DNA of 64,000 nucleotides from Neocallimastix lanati (nom. inval.) (GCA_016946835.1 JACVTC010000022.1:1166001-1230000), one strand, 5' to 3'; shown: positions 25,183-40,543, counted from the first letter of the stretch. The notes: generated by a model not told the origin, from the sequence alone. Made by a program: numbers and translations.

Positions 25183-25895
25183 ATAAAAAAATAAAAATAA
25201 AAAAATAAAAATAATAAACAATAAATAATAATAAAAAATAATAGATAATTATTATATGTATCTTTTATTATTAATATATAAATACAAAAAATATATAATA
25301 TATATTATATATATTATATAATTAATTACTTAAATATTATTAAAATATTATTTATCAATTATTTTATTAATTATTTTTTTTTTTTTTTGTTAATTTTTTT
25401 TATTTATAATATATTTAACTTTTTATTATTTGATTTTATTATTTATTTTTTTATTATTTAATTTTTTATATATATATTCTTTATTATATATTCTAATTTA
25501 ATAGATATTTTAAATTATCATATTTATATAAAAACTGTTATTTAATTATATTTTGAAAATATATATTAATATATTAAATTTTAATTTTAAAAACTAATTT
25601 TAATAATTTATATAATATAATATATTAGAATACAATTATGTTATTTTATATTATAATGTATTGAATTAAAAAAAGTATTTTTAATTTAATACTAATATTT
25701 TTTCATAAATATAATAAAATTATAATTTTTCTAAACTAAAAAAAAAATAATACAATAAAAGTTATTTTTTTTGTTAAAGTTTGGAGGAATATAAACTTAT
25801 TTAATATAAAGAAATATTATTTTGATAAGCAAGCAAAGCAAAAGTATAAATTGTAAAACTAAAATTAAACAATATATATATATTTATTTATCAAA
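25183..25895. promoter_or_regulatory. RPN8 upstream region
   Basis: About 0.7 kb of A/T-rich DNA with AATAAA-type repeats at the left. The RPN8 start is preceded by ATATATATATTTATTTATCAAA, and AAGCAAGCAAAGCAAAAG at about 25828 is the only non-A/T-simple word. No motif can be assigned. Confidence 0.35.
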
Positions 25896-27641
25896 ATGCC
25901 AATAACAGAAGTTACTCCAACTAATGTTATCATTCACCCATTAGTTTTATTATCAGTTGTTGATCACTACAATCGTGTTGCAAAGAACACTAAAAAGAGA
26001 GTTGTCGGTGTTTTATTAGGTCAATGGAATCCAGATAATACTGTTAACGTTGCTAACAGTTATGCAAGTATGTATATATATATATTTGAAGGATCACAAT
26101 ATATTAATTTATTTTATTGATTTATGATCCATTCAATATTTATAAGAGAATTAAATATATGATTATTAATTTAAAATCTAAAAAATTATAAATAAATATT
26201 AAGATAGTAAAATGAAATTTTTATACGAAATAAAAAATTGTTTATAAAATTCATTGATATTTTATATATATATATATTTTTTTTAAGTAATTCATAAATT
26301 TTAAAGAATATGAATTAGTATAAATGTTTATATAAATATATAATGAAAATTTTTTCTTAAATAAAAATATTATAAAATATAATTCCTTTGGATATTCATT
26401 AATTTTAATATAATAATTAATGTAAAATTAAAATAGTTCCATTTGAAGAAGATGAAAGAGATCCATCTGTATGGTACTTAGATCATAATTATCACGAATC
26501 CATGTATGAAATGTTTAAGAAAGTTAATGGTATTTTTTTTTTTTTTTTTATATATATATATATATATATAAAACAATTATATATAAATTAAGAAATATAA
26601 TATTTTAAAATTTATAAAAATAAATTAAAAATTAAAATATAATTTTAAATAATAATAATAATAATAATAATAAAAACAAAAAAAACTTAAAAGCAAAGGA
26701 AAAGGTTGTTGGCTGGTATCATAGTGGTCCAAAGCTTCGTGCTTCTGATTTAGAAATTAATGAATTATTTAAAAAATTTATTCCAAAACCAGTTTTGGTT
26801 GTCATTGATGTTAAACCAAAAGATTTAGAAATTCCAACTGAAGCTTATTATGCCGTTGAGGAAGTTCATGATGTAAATATAATTTGAAGCATAAATTAAA
26901 GAAAAATTTTACAAAACATTTATAATAGATTTATAAATGGAGAATTTAAAAATATCTATATTAATATTAATATTATTATTTAATATTTTTAATATATATA
27001 TATTTATTTTTTTAATAATATTATTATTTGTATATAATGTTTAATGAATATTTAAAATTTATAATATTAATATTGGAATATAAAAAAAAATATTTATTAT
27101 CCATTAACTTCAGGATGGTACTGAAACAACTCAAACTTTCATTCATGTTCCATCCTCAATAGAAGCTGAGGAAGCCGAAGAAATTGGTGTTGAACATTTA
27201 TTAAGAGATATTAAGGATAATAATGTTGGTAACTTATCAACAAAAATTACAAATCAATTGAATTCACTTCGTAGTTTACAACTTCGTTTAGAAAGCATTA
27301 GAGATTATTTAGAAAAGGTTGTTTCTGGTCAACTTCCAGTAAATCATCAAATTATTTACAATTTACAAGATATTTTTAATGCTTTACCAAGCTTAGATGT
27401 TCCACAACTTGTTAAGGCATTCAATATTAAAACTAATGATGAACTCTTTGCTATATATATTTCTTCATTAATACGATCTATCATTGCATTACACGAGTTA
27501 ATTGATAATAAAATTATGTTGAAAAAAGTTGAAAACAATGAAGATGAACCAAAGGCAGAAAACACAAATGCTGAAGCTGACAAAAATAAGGCTGAAGCTA
27601 CTGCCTCTACTGATAACAAGGAAAAAAGTGAAAGCAAATAA
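25896..27641 (+). CDS. RPN8: 26S proteasome regulatory subunit Rpn8/PSMD7
   Basis: Four exons, 25896-26067, 26437-26529, 26694-26872 and 27114-27641, encode 323 aa. The MPN domain runs from about residue 5 to 140: [73 protein letters not shown]. As in other Rpn8 proteins the JAMM zinc site is incomplete (GWYHSGP instead of HxH with a downstream Asp), so it is a non-catalytic partner of the deubiquitinase Rpn11 in the proteasome lid. The C-terminal helices ([34 protein letters not shown]-like SSLIRS) assemble the lid. The final 30 residues are a low-complexity K/E/A/N tail. Start ATG in TCAAAATGCC context. Confidence 0.95.
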
Positions 27642-28567
27642 ATAAATTAAATAAATAAATATAATTATTTTTTTTTATTAATATTAAACATAATATTTTC
27701 TAAAATAAAATAATTAATAAAAAAAAAAAAATAATAAAAAAAATAAAAAATAAAAAAAAAAAAATAAATAAAAATTAAAAATAAAATAAAATAATAATAA
27801 AATAATAATAATAATAATTAATAAATTAATAAAAATATTGAATGATCAATAAATAGTTATTTTCAAAATATGTTACAAAAATATATATATTTAAATATAT
27901 ATATTTTTTAAAAAAGTTATTAAAAACAATAAAAAATTATTTAAAAAAAAAAAAAAAAAAAAAAAATGCAATAGCATAATAGCAATAATAAAATAAAAAT
28001 AAAAAAATAAAATAATAATTATAATATTAATTATAATAATAAAAATAGTAATGAATATTTATAATTGTAATCATAATAACAATATCAAATAACAATTGAA
28101 TTAATAATGACAATATTTTATTTTTTTTTATTAATATTACTATTAAAAATAAATTTATTTAAACGAAAAGTAATTAATAAATAATTTAGCATAAATAAAA
28201 TATAACAATTAATGATAATTAAATTTTTGATTCAATAAATAAAAAATTTAAATTAAGAATTCAAATTGAATATATATTATATGTAAAGTCAAAAATTAAT
28301 TAATTTGATGGTAAAATAATTAAAAAAAAAAAAAAAAAAAAAAAGATAGTTATGTTTATATGAATAATAAAATGCAAAAATTAATAATAATAACAATAAT
28401 AATAATAATATATATAAGAAGGATAAAAAATAAAAAATAAAAAATAAAAATTAAAAAAAAAAAAAAAAATAAAAAAAAAATAATAACAATAATAATAATA
28501 ACAATAATAACAATAATAACAATAATAACAATAATAATAATAAATAAATAAAAAATAAAAAGATAAA

Positions 28568-28633
<66 letters not shown>

Positions 28634-28732
28634 AAATTAAAATTATAATTGATATTTAACTATATTTAATAAATACTAATTTATTACAATTTAAATTAAT
28701 TAAAAATAAAATTAATAATTAGTTATTTATTA
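27642..28732. other. Convergent intergenic region RPN8/ECO1
   Basis: About 1.1 kb of A-rich DNA between two 3' ends, with (AAC/AAT)n at 28480-28540 and a run of about 62 A at 28570-28631. No gene is seen. Confidence 0.7.
28570..28631. repeat. 62-nt homopolymeric A tract
   Basis: Uninterrupted A run, the longest homopolymer I saw in the window. Confidence 0.85.
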
Positions 28733-30552
28733 TTAGCTATCATCATCCATATATATTATAATATATTTATTTGGTGGTATAATAATGACATTGTTATCAT
28801 CATTGGTATAATTAAAAAAATGATAAGCTAATTTTGTTCCTAATTTTGTTGGTTGAGAGAAAGCTATTTGATTACGCTTAAGTGTCATATTGAATAAGAA
28901 TTTTTTTCTAATTATTAATTATATGATAATAATGATAAAAATAATTACAATTGTTACAATTATTATAATAATAATAATTATAATAATAATAAATAATATA
29001 TATTAATTTAAATATATTTATTGATGATAGGTATATTATTGCTATTAGAATAACGTAATTAATTTTATTATTAAATACCTAATACTTTCTAGAAGTTGTG
29101 ATGCAATTCCTTTTTTACGTTCTTTTCTCGAAACCCATATTCTACTAATACCACATAACGTAGAAACTCTTGATACTTTACTTTAATTTATATATTTTAT
29201 TATTTAAAAAAAAAAAAATAATAATAATAATAAATTTTATGAAAATATTAGCATTTATAGATTAATAAAAATAAATAATAACATTAATAATAATTATTAT
29301 TATTATATAATATAAATAACAATAATAATGGTATCATTATATAAAATACAAACCTTTTATCAATACTCTCTAATGTGGTAATTTGTTCTATATTATCATC
29401 TATTTCAATTCTATATCCTTCTTTTACGTCCCTTACAATAGCACATCCAATTAATTTTTTATTTTTAATATATAAAAAAAATTTATAATGCTGTATTAAA
29501 CTTTCATTTAATTTTACTGCACCTAATTCAGTTTCAATAAGATTTAAAATTTGTAATAACTTATATATATAATTTTACAAATCAACATTTATTTTAGTTC
29601 ATATTTTAAATTAAAAATATTATTTTAAATAGTATATAGATTTAAAAGTTTTTATTTAATATAAACAATTTCTTTAATATTTACCTTATTTTTATGACTT
29701 GAAGTTGTTTCTGACATTTCCACTTCACTTATATAAACATTTTTGGAAAACTTTTGTACTACATTATCTGTTTTATATCCCTATATACAATTATAAATAA
29801 ATTATGTATAAATTGTTAATAAAAACAATTTTCCTTTACATTTCTAAATCTATTTTTTATTATTACATTATATTCAATGCCATCGATTATAATATTATGA
29901 TATTGTTGATGTTGTAAATCATCCTCTTGAATACTAGGATTATAAGGCATACCACATTCTGTACAAATAATAGGAGAAATTCCCTTTTGTCCAAAATCGA
30001 TATATAATTGTTCATAATTTTTTTTTGTTTGCATTTTTTTTTTATCAATGATAGAAGAATCATTTTCTTCGAAATTTCAAATATTATTAAATCATTAAAG
30101 AAATATTTTTAATGTTATTTAATCATTAAATTAAAAAGATATAATAAATATTCATTACATTATATATATTATTTAAATATAAAAATCATACTTTTATTAT
30201 CAATGTTTTTTTCAGAGTTTTTAATTTTGTTTTCATTTCCTTTATTTGGTTTTGATTGAAAATAAGATTCTATAGTTCTTTTACTTTTCATAATTGACAT
30301 TGGACTATCACTGCTTTCTATAGGTTCTTTATCATGTTTTGGTATTTTTTTATTAAAATATGAAGAAATATCGTTATGATTCTGCTTTTTGTTTTTTAAT
30401 TTATAAGTATCTACATTTTCAAAACTAATTTCATTTTCCTTAATTATTTCATTTCCAGTTGAATTTAAAAGTCTTATTTTTTTATTATTTAAACTTTGAA
30501 AAGTATTATTATCTTTTCTTTTATAAGTAAATTTTATATTATTGATAGTCAT
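28733..30552 (-). CDS. ECO1: Sister-chromatid cohesion acetyltransferase Eco1/ESCO
   Basis: Six exons encode 388 aa: 30552-30192, 30066-29840, 29780-29685, 29559-29354, 29180-29079, 28907-28733. The disordered N-terminus carries two related motifs, ISSYFNKK (about 62-69) and TIESYFQSK (about 94-102), resembling PCNA-binding boxes. The Eco1 C2H2 zinc finger follows (ICTECGMPYNPSIQEDD with C155, C158, H173, H177). The GNAT domain includes LYIKNKKLIGCAIV, CGISRIWVSRKERKKGIAS (acetyl-CoA loop RKKGIA) and the C-terminal IAFSQPTKLG block. The enzyme acetylates cohesin Smc3 during S phase. All junction phases fit, and the family motifs cross exon borders in frame. It is divergent from TFB2. Confidence 0.93.
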
Positions 30553-30790
30553 TATCTGTTCATAGTAATTTATTAATCTGAAATGAATTTTAAAGATTTT
30601 TTCTTTTTAAATTTTTTTATTTTTTAATTTTAATTTTATTAAATTATTATTTAAATATTTATAAAATTGATATTATTATTGTAATTCTTATATATATTTT
30701 TTCTTTGAAAAATAATAACAATCATATGTATATTAATTCAATTTACTTTATTAATAAATATTATACTATTTATAATAATAATAATAATAA

Positions 30791-30825
<35 letters not shown>

Positions 30826-31347
30826 AATAAAAAATAAAAAGTACAAAAAAAAATATTAAAAAAAATTTTTTTAAAATAATTTTAAATGATATTATCTTTA
30901 AATTGGAATATATATTGGATGAAATTTTAATTAAATATTGCACAAAAAATTATTAGAAAAAGAATAAAATATTAAAATATATATGTAATTTTTTTATAAT
31001 TTGGATTTGTAGTAAAATTTTAATTCAAAATTTAAGTAAAAAATAATTATTCGTTTATAATATTATAGTATTAATTTTTTATCTATCATCTTCAAAATTA
31101 AACTAATAATAATTAAATTGTTTATTAGTTTTAAATGAATTATAAAACAAATATTTAAACATATATATATATATTTTTGGTTCTTCCATTACCTATAAAT
31201 CCAATAGATATTAATATATATGAAATGAAACATTATTCATAATTTTCCTTTTTTTTTTTTTTATTTTTCTTTTTTATTTTCTTTTTCTTTTTTCATTTTA
31301 ATTTTATTTATTATCACAATTTTCATTTATTTTATTAAAATTTTAAA
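30553..31347. promoter_or_regulatory. Shared ECO1/TFB2 divergent promoter region
   Basis: 795 bp between two divergent starts. It contains (AAT)n and (AAAT)n at about 30775-30830 and T-rich blocks near 31250-31310 before the TFB2 start. No specific factor site can be named from sequence alone. Confidence 0.4.
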
Positions 31348-33141
31348 ATGATGTCTAATTCAAATTCAATAATTAATAATACTTCATCAGAATCTATTCA
31401 AGTAAAATTACTTTACATTCTATTATATTTATTACAATAATTATATAATTATTATTCTCATATTAATATATATTAAATATGATAATATGATATATATAAT
31501 TTATTTTTTAATATATTTTTTAAAGGGTGATGTTTCTGTATTCTTAGAAAAATTATCAGATGAAGAATTTCAAAAATTATATACACAACCAGCAACCTGC
31601 TTAGCTATATTCAGGTATATATTTTTTGTAATAGATTAATATTATATTATATTATATTATATTATATTATATTTTTTTATTTTAATTTTTTTTTCTCTAT
31701 TATTATTTTACTTATTTTAGTATATATATATATTATTTTATTGTATTTTGTTTTATTTTATTTTATATTATTTTATTTATTTTAGAGAATTAAAATAAAA
31801 TAAAAAAAAAAATAAAAAAATAAAAATAAAAATAAAAATAAAAAAATATAATATGTAATTTACATGACTAATAGTTATTATAATGTAAAAATAGATTATT
31901 ACCTGATCTTGCTAAACAATTTATTATGCGTCTATTATATATTAAAAACGAAGTTCCTTTAGAACATATAATTGGATGGTGTTATGAACAATATACGGAG
32001 TAATTTTTTTTTTTTTTTTTATTTTATTTTTTATTTTATTTTATTTTATTTTATTATACGGTTTATTAAAAATAAAAATAAATAATTATAATTATTTAAA
32101 TTTTATTTTTAACAGTAAAGTTAATGAGAGTTTACGTCGTTTATATAAATTGCATATTTGTACGAAAAACAAAAATAATGAAATTCGTATGAGTGAAGTT
32201 TTTCAAGAAAATTTGAATAATGCATTAATTGGAGGGTAATTTATATTATTAATTTTGAATAAAATTTCATTAAAGTTAATAATTTTATTATTATTTTTAT
32301 TATTATTATTATTATTTTATCATTACAATCTTTGTCAACAATATTTAATATATATATAGTGGAAATCATACAAGTTTTGGTTCTACAAGCACTTCAGTTG
32401 ATAAACATAAAGTTGATATTGATTTTTTAGATAGATATGGTACAGAACAATGGGAGGTAATAAAAATATTAACTGAATGATTAATATATATTAAATTTTT
32501 TTTTTATATATTGAAAATTATAATTAAAATTTACTTTTAATATGTATTCCATGCATATTAAAGGCTGTTCTTCATTATATGGTTGGGGTAAATATAAGTA
32601 AAAAACCATCACCTGCTGTATTAAAGTTATTAGAGCGTTCAGGACTTATGGCCGCTAAAAGGTATATATTTTAAATTATTTCATAAAATGTTAAAAAATT
32701 AATTATTTAAAATTATATACTAATAACTAATTGAAATTATAATTATTGGTCTTATTAATGTATTTTGCATAGGGATGAAGTAAAGGATGAATATGCAGTA
32801 TTTAATAAAGTAGATATTAATGAATTAGAAATTACAAATAAAGGTTTTCAATTTTTGCTCCAAGATGTTAATACTCAAGTTTGGGCATTTTTAATTCAAT
32901 ACTTAAATATGGTTGATGTAAGTCATAACATCCAAGATATTAATATTTTATAATTAATTATATATATATATATTATAATTTTGAATTAAATTTATTTTTT
33001 ATTTATATATTTTTTTAATACTCTTTATTAAATATTTAGGATTTGAAAATGGACTTAGTTGAAGTGTTGAATTTTTTATTTCAACTTGGAAGTTTACAAT
33101 TAGGAGCTGTATGTTAAAATTTTGTAAAAATTTTTAATTAT

Positions 33142-33181
<40 letters not shown>

Positions 33182-34264
33182 AAAAAATTTAATATTAATA
33201 ATAATTTTTGCTTTTAATAGGATTATTCAGTTGAGTCATTAACACCAACTCAACAACAAATGCTTAATGACTTAAAGCATTTAGGTATTATATATCAAAG
33301 AAAGGTAATATATTATTTAATAATATTATTATTACTTTATTTTTAAATTGATTTAAATATTTTATATTGAATATATATAATTTATCATTAATAATATATA
33401 GCGTAGTTCAAAAAGATTTTATCCTACTAGATTAGCAACGTCTCTTACATCGGGATCTATGCTAACATCAAAGCCATCTACTGAAGATAGTGGTTTTATT
33501 ATTCTTGAAACCAATTCTAGATTATATGCTTATACAGATTCAGAATTACAAATTAATGTGTTAAAACTATTTGTAGTAATAAAGCCACCACGTTTTGCTA
33601 ATATGGTTGTAGGTATGATTACTCGTGATAGTATTAGAAGAGCATTAAACTTTGGTATTACTGCAGATCAGGTATACATAATTATTATTTATTATATTAG
33701 TATATATCTATTTATTAATAATCAAATAATTTTTTTTTTTAAAAAAAAAAATATTAATGGGAAATAAATATATTATAATATTAATATAATTAGATAATTA
33801 CATATTTAAGAACTCATGCTCATCCAGAAATGAAAAAAAAAGTAATTATTAAAATTTGTTGTAATTAAAGCAATATTAAAATCTATTATAGTTTTAATAA
33901 TAATATTAATTATTTACAATGATTTTTATATAATAAATTTATTTAATAGATGCCAATATTACCATTAACTGTTGTTGATCAAATAAGGTTATGGGAAATG
34001 GAAAGAAATAGATTAAAGGTTGAAAAAGGATGCTTATATCACGATTTCCCTCGTGATCGAGCCGAAGTTTTCCAAGAAGTATTAAATTATGCTAAACAAT
34101 ATAATGTTGTTATTTGGAGTAATGTTGAAAAACGTATGCTAATTGTAACAACTGAAGGTCATCATATAGTTAGAGCTTATATTAAGAAAAGAATTGGTAG
34201 TAAGCAAAACAATCAACATCGTCAACAACAGCAACAACAACAAATGATGCATCAACACCATTAA
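31348..34264 (+). CDS. TFB2: TFIIH core subunit p52/Tfb2 (GTF2H4)
   Basis: Twelve exons encode 497 aa: 31348-31401, 31526-31614, 31895-31999, 32116-32235, 32360-32456, 32564-32661, 32773-32917, 33040-33108, 33221-33304, 33402-33671, 33794-33841, 33950-34264. Family landmarks are [95 protein letters not shown] and the C-terminal WEMERNRL ... [20 protein letters not shown] and [12 protein letters not shown]. Tfb2/p52 anchors and stimulates the XPB helicase in TFIIH for transcription initiation and nucleotide-excision repair. The tail is Q/H-rich. Length falls between human and yeast proteins. Two consecutive ATGs open the frame. Confidence 0.94.
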
Positions 34265-34517
34265 TATTATAAATAAATAATAAAATAAAAAAAAAAAAAA
34301 TTTTTTTTTTATATTTTTTATAAATATATTATCATCATATACTATAAGATTTCAAAATAATTTAAAATTTCAAATACAAAATAGATTTAAAATAAAATAA
34401 AAATAAATAAAATAAAATAAAATAAAAAGAAAAAAAAAAAAAAAAAAAAAAAATTATAAAAAATAAAACAGAAAAATAAAATATAAATGAATTACATACA
34501 TATTTTAGATTTTGATA

Positions 34518-34601
<84 letters not shown>

Positions 34602-34963
34602 TTATTTGTTAATACATTATTTATTTACTTTATTATTTTTATATTTATTCTAAAGTTACAAGATTTAATAAATTAATTTTTTTTTTTAATAAAAATATAT
34701 AAGAATATTATTAATATTTTTTTTTATAATAAAAGAAAAACATGATAAAAATAATATATTAAATTTATTTTAATGATAACAAAAAAATTTTTTTTTTTTT
34801 TTTTTTTTTATTTTTATTTTTTAAATAGCACTGACTTATCTTTAAATTAATATTTAAATTATATATTTGTATATATATTATAAGTTACAAATTTATAATA
34901 ATAAAACAATAAAAAAAAAAAAAAAAAAAAATGAAAATATAATAATAATAATAATCTAATAGT
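34265..34963. other. Convergent intergenic region TFB2/CTR9
   Basis: 0.7 kb with (ATT)n at about 34518-34600 and several poly-A/T runs. No gene is seen. Confidence 0.7.
34518..34600. repeat. (ATT)n microsatellite
   Basis: About 27 uninterrupted ATT triplets. Confidence 0.85.
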
Positions 34964-35281
34964 TTATTCATCGTCATAGTTATCATCTTCATCATCAATA
35001 ATTTTATTTCTACTTGAATTATTTGACTTATTTCCAGCAATGATTTCATCATTATCGTCGTCGTCATCGTCATCATCACTTATAACATCCTTAGATAAAG
35101 CATACTTCTTTCTTTTCTTCATTGATTTTACATCGTCATCATCACTAGCATCAAAGTTAAGATCATCTTCTTTGTCGGTATATTTATTAACAGAATCATC
35201 ATTATCACTATAATCATCTCTTATGTCATGTTTTCTCTTATTTCTCTTTCTCTTTTTTTTTCTGAATATTATTATTTAATA

Positions 35282-35326
<45 letters not shown>

Positions 35327-36377
35327 AAAAAATTCATATAAATGATTATTTATATAAAAGATTCTAAAAATTAATTCAATTATCAAACTTACAATTTTCT
35401 ATCTTCGTCACTATCTTCATAATCCATATTTTCTTCTTCTTCGTCATCATTAATAAAGTCTTTATTATTTTTATGACTTTTTTTATTTGATGCCTGAGCT
35501 TTCTTTTTCTCCTTTAATTGTTCCTCAATAATTGTTTCTTCTTCTATTTCTTTTTTCTTTTTTTGATTAATTATGTATACATAGATGTTATAAATTTAAT
35601 GATATATATATATATATAATGAACCTAAAATAAATATTTAATTTATTTACCATAAGTAAATCCAAATTTTCTCTATGACGTTCAATACGTTTTTCTTCTT
35701 CAATAGCTTTTCTTCGTTCTTCTTCCTATGTTATATAATTTTTTAATATCATTATTAATATTTTAAATTTTTTTTTTTTTTTTTTTTAAAGACATTTTAT
35801 GTGTTTTTTTTTTATTAATTTTACCAGTTTTAACTCTTTTTCTTTCATATCTTTAGCTCTTTGAATTTTAATGTTATTCATTCTTTCTATCTTTTCTTTT
35901 TCAATTTTTTCTTGTTCTTCTAATTTTTGTAAAAGAGCTTTTTTAACTGTTTCATTATGCTCTTCACGCTTTCCCGCAATACTAACATCATAATTAACAA
36001 TCTTTGTTTTTGGATTTTTTAAAGCAGAGAAATATCTATGTTGAAAAAAATTATTTCATGATATTTTGTTTATTAATAAGAAAATATTTTTTCAATAAAT
36101 TAATAGACATTTATAATTAACAAATATTACGATTAAATATATAAATATATATATATATGAATAATCACTTTTTAGAAACTTCTAGACCATTTAATGCCTT
36201 CTTAATATTTTCAATAGTTCTAATTTCCGGTGGCTGATCAATAACTATTTGGGCAAAATCCTGTTTAATTAAAGCAAGATCGAATTGTAATGCTTTATCC
36301 TTTGGTTTAATAAAGAATGCCTAGTTTAATAATATAAAAGATAGAATTAACTAAGATTTTAATATATAATAATCAAA

Positions 36378-36425
<48 letters not shown>

Positions 36426-36604
36426 TTTTAAAAAAAATAGTTATAGTTACCTTTTTTAAGAAATATTCAGATTTATTCATTAATTCAACCTTCTTTTCAA
36501 CTTTAGCTTGAGCAAAGTATGCTTTAGCTAAACATTGATATACATATCCCATTTCTGATGCATTAGTTACTCTTTTTAAGCAATTTTCATACTTTATTTT
36601 CATA

Positions 36605-36635
<31 letters not shown>

Positions 36636-36810
36636 TTATAAATGAAAATATTAAAACAATATTTCTATAAATTTTAATTTAATTTATAAAATATTATTAT
36701 TGGTTTACATTATTAATAGCATTTTGATATTGGCCCAATTCGATATATATATGACCTAAATTAATCCAAATAGCTTCTACACTACTCTTAACTTCTCTAA
36801 GCTATGATAG

Positions 36811-36854
<44 letters not shown>

Positions 36855-37907
36855 TATAATATATATATATTCAATTATTTATTAATTTAAAATTAAATAT
36901 GACAAATAAATAAATAACTATAAATATATTTTAAATTAAATATAAAATAATATTACTTGTAAAAATAAATTTTTAGCCATATCAGTTAAGCCTCGTTCAG
37001 CTAAAGCTATAGCTATACCATTAGTAGCATAAATATTTTGATTATCTAATCTTAATGCTTTATCGAAACATTCAATAGCACGCCTATAATAAATTTCTTT
37101 CTATGTTTATACAAAAAATAAATAAAAATTTTTATATAAAAACATTAAAATTTATTTAATATGTGTTTTTTATAAAGAATATATAAAAATACTTACACCT
37201 TGTTTTGTTGGATCATTTCTTCCAGCTATTAAATGAATATTACCAACGGCACATAAAGCATATAAATCGTAACGATCTATATCTTTCAATATTTGTTCAT
37301 AAGTCTTTCTACTTAATTTAACTTGATCCATCATAAATTGTGCATTGCCCATCATTGTAAAAGCATCGACATTTTTTGGATCAATATTTATAACCTTCTT
37401 ATAATATTCAATTCCTTTTTCATAATTACCTTGTTCTACTTCAATTGCACCAAGACGTAAATAAGCTATTATATATATTTTATAACATAATCAACAAAAA
37501 TTTACAAATAATTATTAATAAAGTCAAAGAAGAATTAAATTAAAATATATTTAATAAATATATAATAAATATATAGTAAAATAAAATAAAAGTTACAATC
37601 AAGATAACGGGGATGATTTTTAATAATTTGATTATAAATTTTATTGGCTTTTGAAGATTCTTTTTGAGCTTCATATAAACGACTGACATTATATGATATT
37701 GAAGTTTCTAAACCATCATAATATTCTTTATCAACCTCTGATAAATTCAATTTTTCAGAACATTCTGTATATGCTTTATGATACATTTGTTCAGCCATAC
37801 TAAGATTACCTTCCATATGATATAACACAGCAATATTATTCCACAATTCGGGTGGGACTCTTTCATTTGAACTTTCAAGAATGTTTACTGCTTTATCATA
37901 AGCTTTA

Positions 37908-37944
<37 letters not shown>

Positions 37945-40176
37945 GTTTTATTATTATTTTATTATTATTATTTTAAGTTTTATTAAATATATTTAATTAG
38001 ATTGAACTACAAGTTTTTAAATAAAAGTAATTTTTTTTAAAAAAAAAAAAAAAAAAAGATTGTAATAATTTTATTACTATAATACTAACCTTTTAATGCA
38101 GCTTTCGTATCATTTTGTTCAAGTAATTTTGCTTTATCTATCCATACTTCATAATCATTGGTTTCATTTAATTCTTCATTTTTAGATTTTGGAATTCTTG
38201 ATATCTTATCATAGCAATCCATTGCTTTTTGGTAATTTGAAATTTTTGAATATAAGCAACCAAGAGTCTTTTTATTAATCAATATTATAACTATTTTAGT
38301 TTTTTAATAATTAATATTAATAATGTTATTATATTAAAATATAATACCTTTAATACATCATAGTTATTGGAATCATGTGCTAGTACTTTTTCAAAACATT
38401 CGCATGCTTGAGAAATTTCATCTATAAATTTTTTAATTCATATATATTAATATATATATAATGATATAAATCAAAAAATAAAAATTAAAATAAAGATAAA
38501 AAAAAATCCATATATATATGGATTTATATATAATTTAAATTTTTCATTCTTTATTATTAATTACTTTTATAAAGAAACATTTGACCCATTCCAAACTGGG
38601 CTAGTATGTTAGTTTGATCAAGTCTTACTGCTTGTTGGAAAGCTTTATAAGCACCATCATAATTTTTCTATGAAAAAATTAATACATGAATATTTATTTT
38701 TATATAATTAAATTAATAATAATATAATTTGAATTGTTCAATTCAGTATATTTACATTAACTTGATGAACACGTCCAATATTATAATAAGCCCTAGCTTG
38801 TAAAGCTGGAACATTAGTATTTGAATAAGCTAAATTTGCAAGAAGTTTAACCTAAGTATTTTATTAATATAAATGAAATATTACTAAATTATTTATTAAA
38901 ACTCTTTAAATTAATATTAATTGATAATACTTTTTCGTATTCATTTTTATTAAAGCAATAATCTGCTAATTGAAGTGCAACAACTGGATTTCTATAATTT
39001 AATTTATATGCTTTTTTAAGCTTTTCACGACCTTTACTAATATTTTCAAGGAAAGTTTCATCTTTAACTTCTTTAGCTTGATTTAAATCTAAAATACTTA
39101 AATAAATTAACGCATCAACATTATCGGGTTCCTTTATATTTAAATTTTATTATGATTATTAATAATAATAATATTATTATTTTGTGAATTAATATTGAAA
39201 TTTGAATTTTTGAATAATTATATAATTATTAATATTTAAATTTTTGTTTCCACTTTTATTAAGGATTTAATAATTGATTTTGCTGAACGAAATAATTACC
39301 ATTTGCAATACACGATCAAATGCTTTTCTTGCCATTTGAGTATTTCCTAAAGCATAAAAACATAAACCTATTTGAATTCTTATATTTGGTTTAAAATTTG
39401 GAGCATATTTTAAAATTCTTTGATAGCATGCTAATGCATTTTTATAATCTTTATTTGCAAATGAAATACATCCCTAATAATGAAATTCATATTGATAATA
39501 ATAATAATTATAATTATAATAAAAATCAGTGATATTAATATATAAAATAAATTATTTTATATATTAATTTACTTTTCCAAGTAAAGCAGGAATATTATTT
39601 GCATTTTCAGGCGTTTCAACAATAGATTTGAAAATGTTATAGGCCTTATCCATTTGACCTCTAGATAACAATAATATACCTTTTTTATTTTTATTTTTAT
39701 AAAAGATAAAAAAATAAATAAATAAATAAATAAATTAGAATCAATTTATTTTATAGTTAATATTTATGTTTCAATACAGTTATATAATTTAATTATTTTT
39801 AATCTAATTGTTTTGAAAATATATATATAAATTTATATTTTTTTTAATATTATAAACCTTTTCCTATCCATGAAGTTGTTTCATGAATATCTATATTATC
39901 AGCTATATTGAAAAGTGAGGTTGCTGTTTCAAATAAATATTTCTTTTCTTTTTGTGATGATGGATCATTTGAATTTATTTCTTTAGCTTTTTTAATTTGA
40001 TAAGAAGCTAAACAATTTAAAATTAAAAGATGTTGCTTTTGTTGCTCAGGTAAAGCCGTGTCCTCTTTTTATTTATAAATTAATGGATTATATAGATAAT
40101 AAAAATATTAAAATAATAATAATTTATAAATTATATAATATATTATAAAGAATTATGTTAACTTGAATGTCCATAG

Positions 40177-40207
<31 letters not shown>

Positions 40208-40512
40208 GAATATGTGAAAAAAAAAAAAAAAAAAAAAAAAAAATAATAATAATAATAATAATAATAACAATAATTTAAAATATTATATATTTTAATTTAT
40301 ATAATTTTGAAATTTTAATATTTAATATTCTAAATTTTCGTTTTATATTTTATTGTATATATATTATAAATATGAAGTTTAATTGTTTTAATAAGAAATT
40401 TTCTTAATATAAAATTAATTTCATTAATGTTCTTTTTATTATTATTTATTTATTTATTTTAATTTTAATATTTTTATTTTATTTTATTTTATATTATTAT
40501 TATTATTTTCTT

Positions 40513-40543
<31 letters not shown>

